Of a stretch of 64,000 nt of DNA, positions 53,096 through 61,940 are shown one piece after another; positions within the stretch are counted from its first letter, which is position 1, and each line of letters starts with the position of its first letter. This DNA comes from Halogeometricum pallidum JCM 14848 (lineage in GTDB: Archaea; Halobacteriota; Halobacteria; Halobacteriales; Haloferacaceae), in NCBI RefSeq assembly GCF_000337095.1, contig NZ_AOIV01000011.1, positions 68,282-132,281 on the forward strand, written 5' to 3'. Made by a program: the position numbers and the translations under genes. The notes beneath the pieces are model-generated. The model did not search any database. It had not been told where the DNA came from and saw only the letters and a program-made list of their open reading frames with translations.

Positions 53096-56000
53096 CAGAA
53101 CCCACCCGTAGCGGTCACGTCGTGCGTCCCGCTGAACGCCAGTACGTCGGACGCGACCGTCGGAAGCGGTTCGCCCTCGGTCACCGTCACGTCGCGTTCG
53201 CTCCCGCGGTACGTCACCGACAGCCGTTCGACGTGGTCGACGCCGTCGACGTGCTCTAACATCGCGTACAGTTCCGAGAGCGAGGGTAATTCGCCGAACC
53301 ACCAGCCGGTCCCGCCCGGCCCGCCGGTAAGGGGGTTGAGGAAGGCGTTGAGACTCTCGGTCACGCGACGTTCGAGCGTCGAAACGCTCGTGGCGCCGAC
53401 GCCGACGACGTCGGCCTCGACAGAGACTGTGACGAAGTTCGGTCCCCGGACGAGCAGTCGTTCGCGACCGGGCGTCAGGAGCGACGCCGGGACGTGCTGG
53501 TGCAGTGCGTCACGGACCTGTCGACGGAGTTCGCGGGACGGCACCGGCTTCCTGTCTCTGGAGTCGGGGACGACGACCAGCGTGACCCACCCCGGCGTCA
53601 GTTCTCCCGAGGGGCCCAGTCCGGAGAGACACTTCGCGCGCGCCACCCGCGGGGAACTCGCCTCGGTGATTCGTTCGAGGTCCGCGGCCGAGACGACCCG
53701 ACCGCGGTCCCGAATCGCGCCCGGTGCACGGTCGATTACCTCCGCGTTCGACTCCTCGTCGGAACCGCCGTCGGCGGGGACCCAGTTGGTGACCGACTCG
53801 ACGAGGGGAATCGCGCTCGTCAGTCCCGTGACCGCACCGGCGGAGACGTTGCCGGCGGCACCACCACCGGTACGGTACGTCATGCGGACGTTCTCGCGGC
53901 CTCGCGGCGGGATGCGTCCGGCGGTGCCGTCGCCGAACTGAATCTCTCCGGCGACGGCGTCGAGCGTGTAGTGACGGTCGGTCGCGGTCGAATCGAGGAG
54001 AGTCGGGACGTGCGTCCACCGCACCCAGAACTCGCGGACCGCGCCGTCCGGACCGGTGACGGACTCGACGTCGTCCGAACGAGACGCCGCGACGTCTTCT
54101 TGTCTCCCCACCGAGAGTGCGGCGAACTCGTCGACCCAGACCGTTCCCTCGAGGACGGGCGACGTGCTGGCCGCGAACGTCTGTCCCTCCGACCCATCGC
54201 TCGACCCGAGCACCTCGCGGCGAATCGTCCGCACGTCGCGGGCCCACCCGGTGTTCGAGTAGATACCCCCGAGCGTCGGTGGGGCGGTCGTTCGACCCGC
54301 CGTTCGGTCTCCCGCGACGAGTCGCTCACCCGTCCGTTCCGGGACGACGGCGTCCCCTTCGGTGACGGACGCGTCGCGAGCGAGTCGCTCGTCTCGGCGC
54401 ACGAGTAGCGGGTCGTCCGAGACGGCGAACTCGTCGCGCGCGAACCGCGCGCGGAGCCAGTGGAGTTCGGTTCCGAACCGTTCGCTCGGAACGGTGGCGT
54501 CCTCGAACAGCAGACGGACCGTTCCGCGTTCGGTCAGGCCGACCGTTCGGTCGGTCGCGTCCACGACGGTCCACTCGTCGCGTCTCGGGTCCACACACCG
54601 CTCCCAGCGGAGTCGTGGGCGGAATTCGGCGGGGTACTCGCGCGTGCCGCTGTCGAACAGGACGCTGATCGGTCCGTCGGTGAGCGGTCCGTCGAACCCG
54701 AGATACACCGTCTGGGCCTTGTCCGGGACCCCCGAGAACGGCCGTATCGGTTCCCCACCCTCGCCCAGGCTGGTTCTGTACCGTAGGTTGTTGTGCGTGA
54801 CGACGTGCGAGACCGGTGTGCGGGCGTTGTACGTGATCCTGAGGTCGCCGTACTTCGGTGGCGATCCGGTCGTCTTCGTCACGATAGTTCGCTCTGTCGT
54901 CTCCGTCTCCGACCCCGCTTCAGTCGTCTCCTCCAACTGCGTGTACGTCGTCCGGACGTACGCTCCCTCGACGAGACGGGCGCGAATCCAGTACCCTTCG
55001 CGGCCGACGACGCTCGTCGACGCGAAGTCGTTCGGAACCGTGAAGCTGACAGTCCCCTCCGTCTTCAACGCCGAGGTTCCGTCCGTGACTCCGGGGAGGC
55101 GCGTCCACCCGACGCCGTCCCAGTACTCCCACGAGAGACGCGGTATCTCGCCGCGGATACCCCGGTCGTCGGTGTCGTCGTCGTCGGCGTACGTGAATCC
55201 GAGCGTCACTCGCTCTCCACGCTTCGTGAACGCCTCGCTGGAGGCGATGTAGAATGTGTCCTGTGGGGTCGGTCCGAACGGATGAAACGACTCGCCCGCT
55301 TCGATAGCGAGCGGCGAGACACCGGACAGGAGCGTGTCGGGCCGGATGCCGCCGCTGAACGCGGTTCCGCGAGTCAGCACGCGAAACGAGGGATCCGAGA
55401 CCGAAACCGAGAACAGGTCCTGGAGGAGTTCGCCGTCGGGGAACCGACCGCGGATCCACTTGCTCTCGACGCCGGCCACCGCCGTCGGCGTCGGTTCGCC
55501 CCCGACGGTGAAGTCGAGCGTCACCGTGGACGGGCGGCCGCCCGCGGCCGAGCGGTCGGCGGGAGCGTCGAGCGACCGGAGTTCTTCGACGGCCACGGAC
55601 CGGTCCCCGTCCGTCGCGTCTCTCGGGAGTAACCCGTCGACGACGACACCTTCCGTTCGCGGCGACCGGTCGGCGAACCACTCACGAACTGCCGCAGCGA
55701 CGGCCGTGAGGCTGGCCTGTCCGTCGGCGGTGCCCGTCTCTCGGACCTCGTACTTTGGTCGGCGGTCGGCGACGCGCGTCGCGAGACGTCTCGCGGCCGC
55801 CCGGACGGAGTGGCGACGGTCTCGCTCGCTCGTTCGCGAGTCGAGCGGATGCCAGTCCTCCCGTTCGTTCCCGTCTGCGTCCGTTTCGACGCCGTAGTAC
55901 TCCCACGTGAGACAGTCGCGGAACAGTTCCGGCGGCGACTGCGTCGTGAACAGGAGTCGAAGGAGAGAACCGGGCGCCACCGTCAACAGGTCGTCGTCGC

Positions 56001-56538
56001 CGAGGTAGAGGGCGTGTTCCTGTCGGTTCTCGCCGCTGAACAGCGAGAGTTCGCGCGGCGGTCCGGCGGCGTCGTTCTGAGACCCTGCTGGCGTATGGTT
56101 GTAGATTGCGTCGGTCCGAGGCGCGACGCTGAATACGCGTCCGAGTCGCGCCGGTGTCGCCTCGAACGCGTCGCTCTCATCCACCTCGAACGTTCGTTCA
56201 CCGCCGTCGAGTCCGGTTGCGACGATCCGCGTCTCCGCCGGTATCGGGACGTTCGTGCTCGCTGACGGTGTGACGGCGACGGAGACGGCGACGCGAGATG
56301 GCGACGGCGGAGCGCGCTCGAATCCGAGGGTATCGATGAACGCCGCGCGGTGTTTCTCGACGAGTCTGTCGGCGCGCTCGGCGACGTCACCCGCGAGCGC
56401 CGCGTGGAGACGCAGTAACGCCGTTCCGAAGTCCGCTTCGGCGGCTTCCCACTCCGGGACGTAGTACGGTGCCCGTTCGAGCGATTGGCTGAGGATGTCG
56501 GTTTCGTCGCGTCCGTCGATGGTAGGTTCTGTCGGCAC
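53095..56538 (-). CDS. eCIS baseplate wedge protein (baseplate J type), large
   Basis: A 1147-residue protein, the longest in the window. It starts with a helical plug (LSQSLERAPYYVPEWEAAEA, FGTALLRLHAALAGDVAERA), continues through several tandem beta-sandwich domains (LFTTQSPPELFRDCLTWEYY, RIPRLSWEYWDGVGWTRLPG as repeated WEYYG-like modules) and ends in the Baseplate_J core: RHYTLDAVAGEIQFGDGTAG, VVSAADLERITEASSPRVAR, LNAFLNPLTGGPGGTGWWFG. It matches the large gpJ/Afp11-like wedge subunit. The stop at 53095 and the next ATG share one base, so the two J proteins are made together. Confidence 0.9.
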   Translation of the reverse strand: MPTEPTIDGRDETDILSQSLERAPYYVPEWEAAEADFGTALLRLHAALAGDVAERADRLVEKHRAAFIDTLGFERAPPSPSRVAVSVAVTPSASTNVPIPAETRIVATGLDGGERTFEVDESDAFEATPARLGRVFSVAPRTDAIYNHTPAGSQNDAAGPPRELSLFSGENRQEHALYLGDDDLLTVAPGSLLRLLFTTQSPPELFRDCLTWEYYGVETDADGNEREDWHPLDSRTSERDRRHSVRAAARRLATRVADRRPKYEVRETGTADGQASLTAVAAAVREWFADRSPRTEGVVVDGLLPRDATDGDRSVAVEELRSLDAPADRSAAGGRPSTVTLDFTVGGEPTPTAVAGVESKWIRGRFPDGELLQDLFSVSVSDPSFRVLTRGTAFSGGIRPDTLLSGVSPLAIEAGESFHPFGPTPQDTFYIASSEAFTKRGERVTLGFTYADDDDTDDRGIRGEIPRLSWEYWDGVGWTRLPGVTDGTSALKTEGTVSFTVPNDFASTSVVGREGYWIRARLVEGAYVRTTYTQLEETTEAGSETETTERTIVTKTTGSPPKYGDLRITYNARTPVSHVVTHNNLRYRTSLGEGGEPIRPFSGVPDKAQTVYLGFDGPLTDGPISVLFDSGTREYPAEFRPRLRWERCVDPRRDEWTVVDATDRTVGLTERGTVRLLFEDATVPSERFGTELHWLRARFARDEFAVSDDPLLVRRDERLARDASVTEGDAVVPERTGERLVAGDRTAGRTTAPPTLGGIYSNTGWARDVRTIRREVLGSSDGSEGQTFAASTSPVLEGTVWVDEFAALSVGRQEDVAASRSDDVESVTGPDGAVREFWVRWTHVPTLLDSTATDRHYTLDAVAGEIQFGDGTAGRIPPRGRENVRMTYRTGGGAAGNVSAGAVTGLTSAIPLVESVTNWVPADGGSDEESNAEVIDRAPGAIRDRGRVVSAADLERITEASSPRVARAKCLSGLGPSGELTPGWVTLVVVPDSRDRKPVPSRELRRQVRDALHQHVPASLLTPGRERLLVRGPNFVTVSVEADVVGVGATSVSTLERRVTESLNAFLNPLTGGPGGTGWWFGELPSLSELYAMLEHVDGVDHVERLSVTYRGSERDVTVTEGEPLPTVASDVLAFSGTHDVTATGGF

Positions 56539-56547
56539 GTCTCCTCC

Positions 56548-56937
56548 TCACTCCTCGAGGTAGAACGGGTAAACCAGGTTTCGACGCGCGTTGCTGCTCC
56601 GAATCCGGTACGCTATCTCGACGAGGAGTCGCCCGGCGTCGAGGTCCGCCGTCGACGTGTCGACTCGCTCGACGTCGATTCGGGGTTCCCAGCGGGCGAG
56701 TGCCTCTTCGACGCTCGAAGAGATGAGCGTTCGAGTCGTCGTGTCCACGACGGCGAACGCGTAGTCGTGGATGTCGCACCCGAAGTCGGGTCGCATCACG
56801 CGCTCACCTTTCGCCGTCCCGAGGATGATCCGAATCGACTGCTCGATGTCCGTCTCGTCCGCCGCAGCCACGATGGTGCTTCGGCTGTCCGTCCGTACGG
56901 GGAAGTTCCACCCGGTTCCGAGAAACGTTCGCGTCAT
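56548..56937 (-). CDS. eCIS baseplate protein gp25/GPW family
   Basis: A 129-residue protein of the GPW/gp25 family. It begins FLGTGWNFPVRTDSRSTIVA, then TDIEQSIRIILGTAKGERVM and RPDFGCDIHDYAF, the conserved gp25 block that starts sheath polymerisation and seals the wedge. It ends with a beta region (LLVEIAYRIRSSNARRNLVY). It is encoded nine bases upstream of the large J gene in the same direction, matching the order in other injection loci (Afp9-like). Confidence 0.93.
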   Translation of the reverse strand: MTRTFLGTGWNFPVRTDSRSTIVAAADETDIEQSIRIILGTAKGERVMRPDFGCDIHDYAFAVVDTTTRTLISSSVEEALARWEPRIDVERVDTSTADLDAGRLLVEIAYRIRSSNARRNLVYPFYLEE

Positions 56938-56982
56938 TGTTGGTGTTGTCCTGTTTCGTTCGTCTGCGATGGCGCTGTGTCG

Positions 56983-57282
56983 TCACCCGATCATTACCGT
57001 CGAGCAGCCGACCGCAATCGTGTTCGGCGGCCCGGCTTCGGTGACGACGTCGCCCTGTCTGGCGGCTGGGAGGCCGTTGATGAGTACGGTCGCACTACCC
57101 GCCGCGACCGGACCGCCGACGTGCGGGACCGTACCGGTCACGAGGGGGCAGACGTGAACGTCCGCCACCGCGCGCCACGCCGGGAGTCCACCGATGAGTA
57201 CCGTCGGGCTCCCGACACCAACGAGGGGCGTTCCATGGGCCGTCTGGTCGGTCACGCGGGCCGCGGGGGGCACCTCAGACAC
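56983..57282 (-). CDS. eCIS PAAR-repeat spike-tip protein
   Basis: A 99-residue PAAR protein: VPPAARVTDQTAHGTPLVGV, the repeats TVLIGGLPAWRAVADVHVCP, ATVLINGLPAARQGDVV and the TVMIG end. His and Cys spread through the fold (HGT, HVCP, HVGG, GCS) could bind the metal at the cone tip. It caps the spike and pierces the target envelope. It lies between the spike and gp25 genes, 15 bases downstream of the spike gene. Confidence 0.93.
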   Translation of the reverse strand: MSEVPPAARVTDQTAHGTPLVGVGSPTVLIGGLPAWRAVADVHVCPLVTGTVPHVGGPVAAGSATVLINGLPAARQGDVVTEAGPPNTIAVGCSTVMIG

Positions 57283-57297
57283 CTCCGAGCGTTCGGG

Positions 57298-58014
57298 TCA
57301 ATTTATCATCACCATCCCGCCTTTGAGCGTGAGGACGCCTCCCGCCCGGACGGTGACGTTGCCGTCACCGGAGAGTTCCATCATCGGTGCGGAGAGTCTG
57401 AGCGTCCCGCCCGCCGATACCTCGACGGTGCTCGTGACCGCGTCGAGGACGACGCTGTTCGCTCCGGTCTTGTCGGTGACGGTGACCGCCTCGCTGCCGG
57501 GAGTGTCGTCCAGCGCGACCGTGTGGCCGCCGTTCGTTGCCAGTGTGATCGAACTGGCACCGTCGCTGTCGTCCAGGACGAGCGTGTGACCGCCGGCCGT
57601 CGTGAGTTCGAGCCGCGACTTCCCGTCGGTGTCGTCGAAGACGAGTTCGTGCCCGCTTCGCGACCGGACCAGACGCACGTCGTTCGACTCGCTCGCGTTG
57701 TCCTCGGGTGGTTTGTCCTTTCCGTTCCAGAGCGCTCCGAGGACGTACGGGTAGTGAATGTCGCCGTTCTCGAAGGCGACCAGCACCTCGTCGTCGACTT
57801 CGGGGAGAAAGTACGTCCCCCGTTCGGACCCGGCCATCGGGACGGCGAGTCGCGCCCAGTAGCTCTCGTCTTCGGCGTCTCGCCACGGGTACGTCACCTT
57901 CACACGACCGAGTTTCTCGGGGTCGACGTTGTCCGTGACGACGGCGGCCCACACGCCCCGAATACCCGTCCGCTCCTCTCGGTCGTCGTCACCGAACCGT
58001 TCTCGCGAGCTCAT
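57298..58014 (-). CDS. eCIS spike protein (gpV/VgrG OB and beta-helix part)
   Basis: A 238-residue protein. The OB domain has RGVWAAVVTDNVDPEKLGRV, KVTYPWRDAEDESYWARLAV and the FLPEVDDEVLVAFENGDIHY and PYVLGALWNGKD blocks of gpV/Gp5-OB proteins. Then DNDxxG-like repeats (GHELVFDDTDGKSRLELTTA, GHTLVLDDSDGASSITLAT) form a narrow beta helix. It is the lower half of the spike under the tube. Its ATG overlaps the hub stop by four bases. In most systems this part is fused to the hub domain; here the two are separate genes. Confidence 0.93.
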   Translation of the reverse strand: MSSRERFGDDDREERTGIRGVWAAVVTDNVDPEKLGRVKVTYPWRDAEDESYWARLAVPMAGSERGTYFLPEVDDEVLVAFENGDIHYPYVLGALWNGKDKPPEDNASESNDVRLVRSRSGHELVFDDTDGKSRLELTTAGGHTLVLDDSDGASSITLATNGGHTVALDDTPGSEAVTVTDKTGANSVVLDAVTSTVEVSAGGTLRLSAPMMELSGDGNVTVRAGGVLTLKGGMVMIN

Positions 58015-59039
58015 AGTGACCGCTCTGTCACCTCGAACGTGGTGGAGTATCCCGAATCAGACACACGATGTATAGAACCCTTAACATAATAAACGTTCGT
58101 GAACATATCGATGTTCTCTAACCTTATCGTCTCACCAGCCCGAACCTCCGGGAGTCCGACCGACTCACCGCTCCCGCTGACGGTCCGGTTTCGGAGTCGG
58201 TCGAGTGCCGCCACAGCCTCGCGATCCGCTTCCTCTTTCGAGGCGACGGGGAGTCGGAAGACGCGCGTCGCGTCGCCGCCGGCGGGGTTCTCGGCCGTAC
58301 CGACGATTTCGCGTTTGTTTGCCGGGTCCCAGTGTCGAACTTCGACGGTTCCCACCTGCGTTTCGTCGGCGAACTCGGGCGTGAACGCTCCGATCGACTG
58401 TCCGTACTGGAGTGTGACGACGGGGTCGGCGTCGTACGGCGGTGGTCGAAACGCGAGTGCGCCGTTCCGAGAGAACAACTCGAAGCCGTTTCGGTCGGCG
58501 AGTCGGACGAGGAACCGGTAGTCGCTCTCGCTTTCTTGGAACAGTTTTCGGTGGACGACGTTCGTCGACTCGACGGTCACCTCCGCGAACTCGTACGCGG
58601 AGACCACGTCCGAGACCACGTCGCTATCGGTCGTCTCGTCCCACGAACGCGACCGCGTCTCGTGCGTCATCGCGAACGACCGGTCGTACCCATTCACCTC
58701 GACTGCCGGCGGGCCGTCGGTCGAGAAGGCCGGTCGGACGGAACTGACACGACCGTCGAACATCGGTTCCAGACGGTCCGCGTAGCCGATCGAAACGAGG
58801 AGTCCGCTCCCGACCGCGATCTGGTTCCAGTCGACTCCGGCGAGTGCCCCGGTAGCGGGGTCGAACGGTGCGCCGAGCACGAACGAACACCGGTCCGCAC
58901 CGTCGACGATCGTATCGACTTCGAGTTCGGTCACCAGTCCGTCGGCCTCCGTGTACGTCGTCTCGCCGACCTGCACCTCGAAGCGCGGCGCATAGAGGCC
59001 GTCGTACTTCCCTTCGAGTTCGGCGAAGTCCGTCGGCAT
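58011..59039 (-). CDS. eCIS hub protein (phage late control D/gp27 type)
   Basis: A 342-residue hub protein. It begins with the tail-hub blocks YAPRFEVQVGETTYTEADGL and CSFVLGAPFD, has the YADRLEPMFDGRVSSVRPAF strand, YRFLVRLADRNGFELFSRNG and RNRTVSGSGESVGLPEVRAG, and ends YYVKGSIHRVSDSGYSTTFE. Late control D proteins form the trimer that joins tube to spike. The start ATG 59039 directly follows the tube-protein stop, and the stop overlaps the spike start by four bases. Confidence 0.93.
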   Translation of the reverse strand: MPTDFAELEGKYDGLYAPRFEVQVGETTYTEADGLVTELEVDTIVDGADRCSFVLGAPFDPATGALAGVDWNQIAVGSGLLVSIGYADRLEPMFDGRVSSVRPAFSTDGPPAVEVNGYDRSFAMTHETRSRSWDETTDSDVVSDVVSAYEFAEVTVESTNVVHRKLFQESESDYRFLVRLADRNGFELFSRNGALAFRPPPYDADPVVTLQYGQSIGAFTPEFADETQVGTVEVRHWDPANKREIVGTAENPAGGDATRVFRLPVASKEEADREAVAALDRLRNRTVSGSGESVGLPEVRAGETIRLENIDMFTNVYYVKGSIHRVSDSGYSTTFEVTERSL

Positions 59040-59711
59040 CTACGGCTCCCGCGGGGGGATGACGAGCACCGTCCCCACTCGCAGTTTCTTCGGGTCCTCT
59101 ATGCCGTTGGCGTTGGCGATGCGCCGCCACTCCGTCGGGTCGCCGTACTCCTCGCCCGAGATGGCCCAGAGCGTATCGCCCTGGACCACGGTCCGCGTCC
59201 GCGTCTGGTCTGTCGTTTCTTCCGCCCCGCCGCCCTTCTGTTCGTCACGGCCCAACTGGAGGCCGGTGAAAGAGATGCCGACGCTCGCACGGACCGGCGT
59301 GCCGTCCGGCAGGAACATGGTGAACGTCTTGTCGGCGCTCATCAGATGGCCAACGAACCCGAACGTCCCCCAGATAAACCGACAGCTCGGGGGTGCGTGT
59401 CGCTCTTCGCTCTTCGTCAACAGTGCGTCGAGTTTGTTGGTGTACTCCTCGCGTACGTCCAGTCGCCTCTCGTACGTATCGAACAGGAGCGTCATCGAGA
59501 GCGTCTCCGGTTTCCCGCCCGCGAACTGCGGGTCCGCGGTCGTTCGCCCGGCGGTGTTCTGCTGTCTGTAGTTGACGTCGGTGACCAGTTTGTACTCCGC
59601 CGGGTTGAACGTGACCGTGACCGTCTTCGCGTCGTCGACGCGCTTGTTCTTGTCGAGAATCTCGATTCGCGCTTTCGTGAGTTCCGTGCTCGTCGCGCGG
59701 TCGGACGCCAT
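59040..59711 (-). CDS. eCIS tube/LysM protein (Afp7-like)
   Basis: A 223-residue protein. The CIS tube domain spans residues 1-150 (VTVTFNPAEYKLVTDVNYRQ, LSMTLLFDTYERRLDVREEY, CRFIWGTFGFVGHLMSADKT, VRASVGISFTGLQL). A LysM-like module follows at the C-terminus (TVVQGDTLWAISGEEYGDPT, ANGIEDPKKLRVGTVLVIPP). Such proteins connect the inner tube to the hub and stabilise the spike complex. It starts one base after the stop of the Arg/Ser-rich gene. Confidence 0.93.
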   Translation of the reverse strand: MASDRATSTELTKARIEILDKNKRVDDAKTVTVTFNPAEYKLVTDVNYRQQNTAGRTTADPQFAGGKPETLSMTLLFDTYERRLDVREEYTNKLDALLTKSEERHAPPSCRFIWGTFGFVGHLMSADKTFTMFLPDGTPVRASVGISFTGLQLGRDEQKGGGAEETTDQTRTRTVVQGDTLWAISGEEYGDPTEWRRIANANGIEDPKKLRVGTVLVIPPREP

Positions 59712-59712
59712 C

Positions 59713-61353
59713 TCAGAGCCCCCTCCGTTGGCGCTCGATACGGTACTTCCGCTCTAACTGACCGTACAATCGGTCGACGAGTCGATTGACCTCGTGTCGG
59801 TTCATCGCGTCGAGTGTCGCGGCCGAGAACGGGGGGGTCCGCGACTCGGATTCGGGCGTCAACGACGCCCCGTCGGGTGGCGTCGCCCGCGACGTCCGAA
59901 CCGGGCGATGGCTCGTCGGGTCGGCTGTCGTCGCGGCGGAAGCGGACGTCTCCGACGACGAATCTCGTGAGCGACTGGTGTCTGTCACGCGATAGGTGAG
60001 CGGTTCGTCTCGGGTCGCAGACGAGGTGACGGACTCGCTCGAACCGTTCGATAGTCGACCGGAGGAGGCGGTCCGGAACGACCCGAGACTGGCCACCTCG
60101 TCTCGCCGACGTCCAGTCTTCGACTGCACCCACTCCGAGACGGTGCCGTGACCACGACCCACGACGGGACGAACGGTCGTCGTCGAAGCCTCGTCCCGCG
60201 TCTCGACGGCCTCACCGAGTGAGGTTCCACGGTGACGCCGAAGTGCCGTCAGAGCGCCGGCGGGAGACGAGAGCCGATTCGGCTCTCGGACTCCAGAACG
60301 GGTGGTATCGAACGAGGTGACGGCCGGTCGTCGGGACTTCAGAACCGTCAGACCGGGGTGCTGCACGTAGAAGAGAGCCTCAAATCCTCCTCTCCACCGG
60401 TCGGCGAGACGCTCCGGAGTCTCACGGACGCTCGGAGCCGAACGACGGTCGACCCCCCGCCCGAGCGGCGTGACCTCGTGTAGCGACTGTCGTCTTCGGG
60501 ATGCGGTCCTCCCGCGTTCGTCGTCACCGCTGCCAGCGTGACCGCTCTCGGCCGGTCGGCGGACATGCTCGAAGACGAGGGAGCGAGGGAAGAGCGGCGG
60601 GGGCCGCCCGAGATTGCTGTGATCGGCCGAAGTCGGGCGTTCGCCGTACCGTCTCTCCGTCGTGTTCGTACGTCGTCTGCCGACGAGCGGCGGTCGCGTG
60701 TGAACGAGCAGACTCCCCGGCGAAGGCGGGTCGTCGGCCGTAGCGTAACGCTCGTCGCTCTGTCGTCGAAGCGCCTGTGAGGCCCCTCGTCGGAGAGACG
60801 GCTGGGCGACGACGGCCGGGCGAACCGTCGCCATCCGTGGAGCGACTCGGAGTTTCGTCTCTCTCCACGTCCGGTCGACAAACGGAGTCGAAGGCCGAGT
60901 GGAGTCGAGGCCATCGCTGCGAGCGTCGTTACGCTCTGAACCGAGTCGAGAGACGCCGGTTCCGACGAGTACGGTCGTCGCTGTCGGTGGACGGCGAACG
61001 TCGGCGGAGTGATGCTCACCGTCAAGGACGACGCGCGTGTTCTCCCCCCGTCGTTCTCGTATCCGTTCGACTCTCGTTTCCCGGTTGTGCCTCGTCTCTC
61101 GGACGCGCCTCTCGCGTATCTCGCGCGTCTCGTGGAAGACGGCGAGGACGAGATAAGACAGGTCGATAGCGGTCAGTTGGTCGGGAGAGTCGGCGAGCGA
61201 CCGTCTGGTCGAGAGGCCCTCGAACGGCGAGAGGAGACCGGCTATCTTCGGAGAACGACCAGGCATCCCCGGAGCGAGCGTCGTCCGTAGCCGAGTCAGT
61301 GCGAGCGCGTTCGAAGAGAGGGGTATCTCGACCCCGTCGACGACGTGTATCAC
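59713..61353 (-). CDS. eCIS-encoded Arg/Ser/Thr-rich protein with conserved C-terminal tail
   Basis: A 546-residue protein starts at GTG 61353, overlapping the previous stop (GTGA). The first 75 residues (VDGVEIPLSSNALALTRLRT, LTAIDLSYLVLAVFHETREI) and the last 35 (NRHEVNRLVDRLYGQLERKY, RIERQRRGL) look folded. The tail resembles the RLRRERERRGL ends I know from injection loci next to the tube gene. The middle 430 residues are low in acid and rich in Arg, Ser, Thr and Pro, the opposite of other haloarchaeal proteins, and predicted disordered. Function unknown: perhaps a tape-measure or linker whose middle drifts fast. A frameshift within the middle cannot be excluded without comparison. Confidence 0.6.
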   Translation of the reverse strand: MIHVVDGVEIPLSSNALALTRLRTTLAPGMPGRSPKIAGLLSPFEGLSTRRSLADSPDQLTAIDLSYLVLAVFHETREIRERRVRETRHNRETRVERIRERRGENTRVVLDGEHHSADVRRPPTATTVLVGTGVSRLGSERNDARSDGLDSTRPSTPFVDRTWRETKLRVAPRMATVRPAVVAQPSLRRGASQALRRQSDERYATADDPPSPGSLLVHTRPPLVGRRRTNTTERRYGERPTSADHSNLGRPPPLFPRSLVFEHVRRPAESGHAGSGDDERGRTASRRRQSLHEVTPLGRGVDRRSAPSVRETPERLADRWRGGFEALFYVQHPGLTVLKSRRPAVTSFDTTRSGVREPNRLSSPAGALTALRRHRGTSLGEAVETRDEASTTTVRPVVGRGHGTVSEWVQSKTGRRRDEVASLGSFRTASSGRLSNGSSESVTSSATRDEPLTYRVTDTSRSRDSSSETSASAATTADPTSHRPVRTSRATPPDGASLTPESESRTPPFSAATLDAMNRHEVNRLVDRLYGQLERKYRIERQRRGL

Positions 61354-61838
61354 GGTACCACCACGGAGACAGCCGAATGCGGCTCCTGACGCACAGACGT
61401 CAGGAAAAGGTATAACGGTTTCTCCCCCGAAGTCGGTACGGGCGGACGTGACGAGAGCTGAGCGACGTCCGACAGCAGTTGCTGAACCGCAGTCACGAGT
61501 TTAGACGCGAACCCCTTCAGGGTCGAAACGAGTCCGTCGAATCCGAACTTCGCGACGACGAGAGCACCGCCGACGATCCCCGCGAGACCGACCGCCACTT
61601 CGGCCGCACCGATAGCCAGGGTTACCCCGAACAGCGTGACGACGCGTTCGAGGACGGCCCGTCGCGTGCGCACCACCATCGTCGCGTCGGCGCGTTCGCC
61701 CTGCCTGAGTTCGGCGATTCGGAGCCGGTCGCCCACGCCGGTTGCTGGGTCTGTCCCTCGGCGACACCGGCACCAAGTGCGAGCACGACCGACCGACAAG
61801 ACGGGAAGCGCGACTCTCCACTTGGAGTCCCTCGCCAT
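61350..61838 (-). CDS. eCIS-encoded small hydrophobic protein
   Basis: A 162-residue protein from ATG 61838. The N-terminal 50 residues are Arg/Cys-rich. Residues 60-120 are hydrophobic or amphipathic (VTLFGVTLAIGAAEVAVGLA, GIVGGALVVAKFGFDGLVST) and residues to 140 form an amphipathic helix (LKGFASKLVTAVQQLLSDVA). A later start at Met54 would give a 109-residue version without the odd N-terminus. It may be a membrane-active or envelope-linked component; I do not recognise the family. Stop and next GTG overlap. Confidence 0.5.
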   Translation of the reverse strand: MARDSKWRVALPVLSVGRARTWCRCRRGTDPATGVGDRLRIAELRQGERADATMVVRTRRAVLERVVTLFGVTLAIGAAEVAVGLAGIVGGALVVAKFGFDGLVSTLKGFASKLVTAVQQLLSDVAQLSSRPPVPTSGEKPLYLFLTSVRQEPHSAVSVVVP

Positions 61839-61940
61839 CGTATCTGATTCGTCACGTGTCGCGATGGCGGTTTTGCCGAGATATCCGGACGGTGCAGGAT
61901 GTACGGAAGTGTTCGTGGCAGACCGCAGAGACGAGCATCG

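Noticed and set aside
53510..54408. Overlapping open frames on both strands within the large baseplate gene
   Set aside because: They are shadows of the baseplate J gene, which carries conserved motifs in its own frame.
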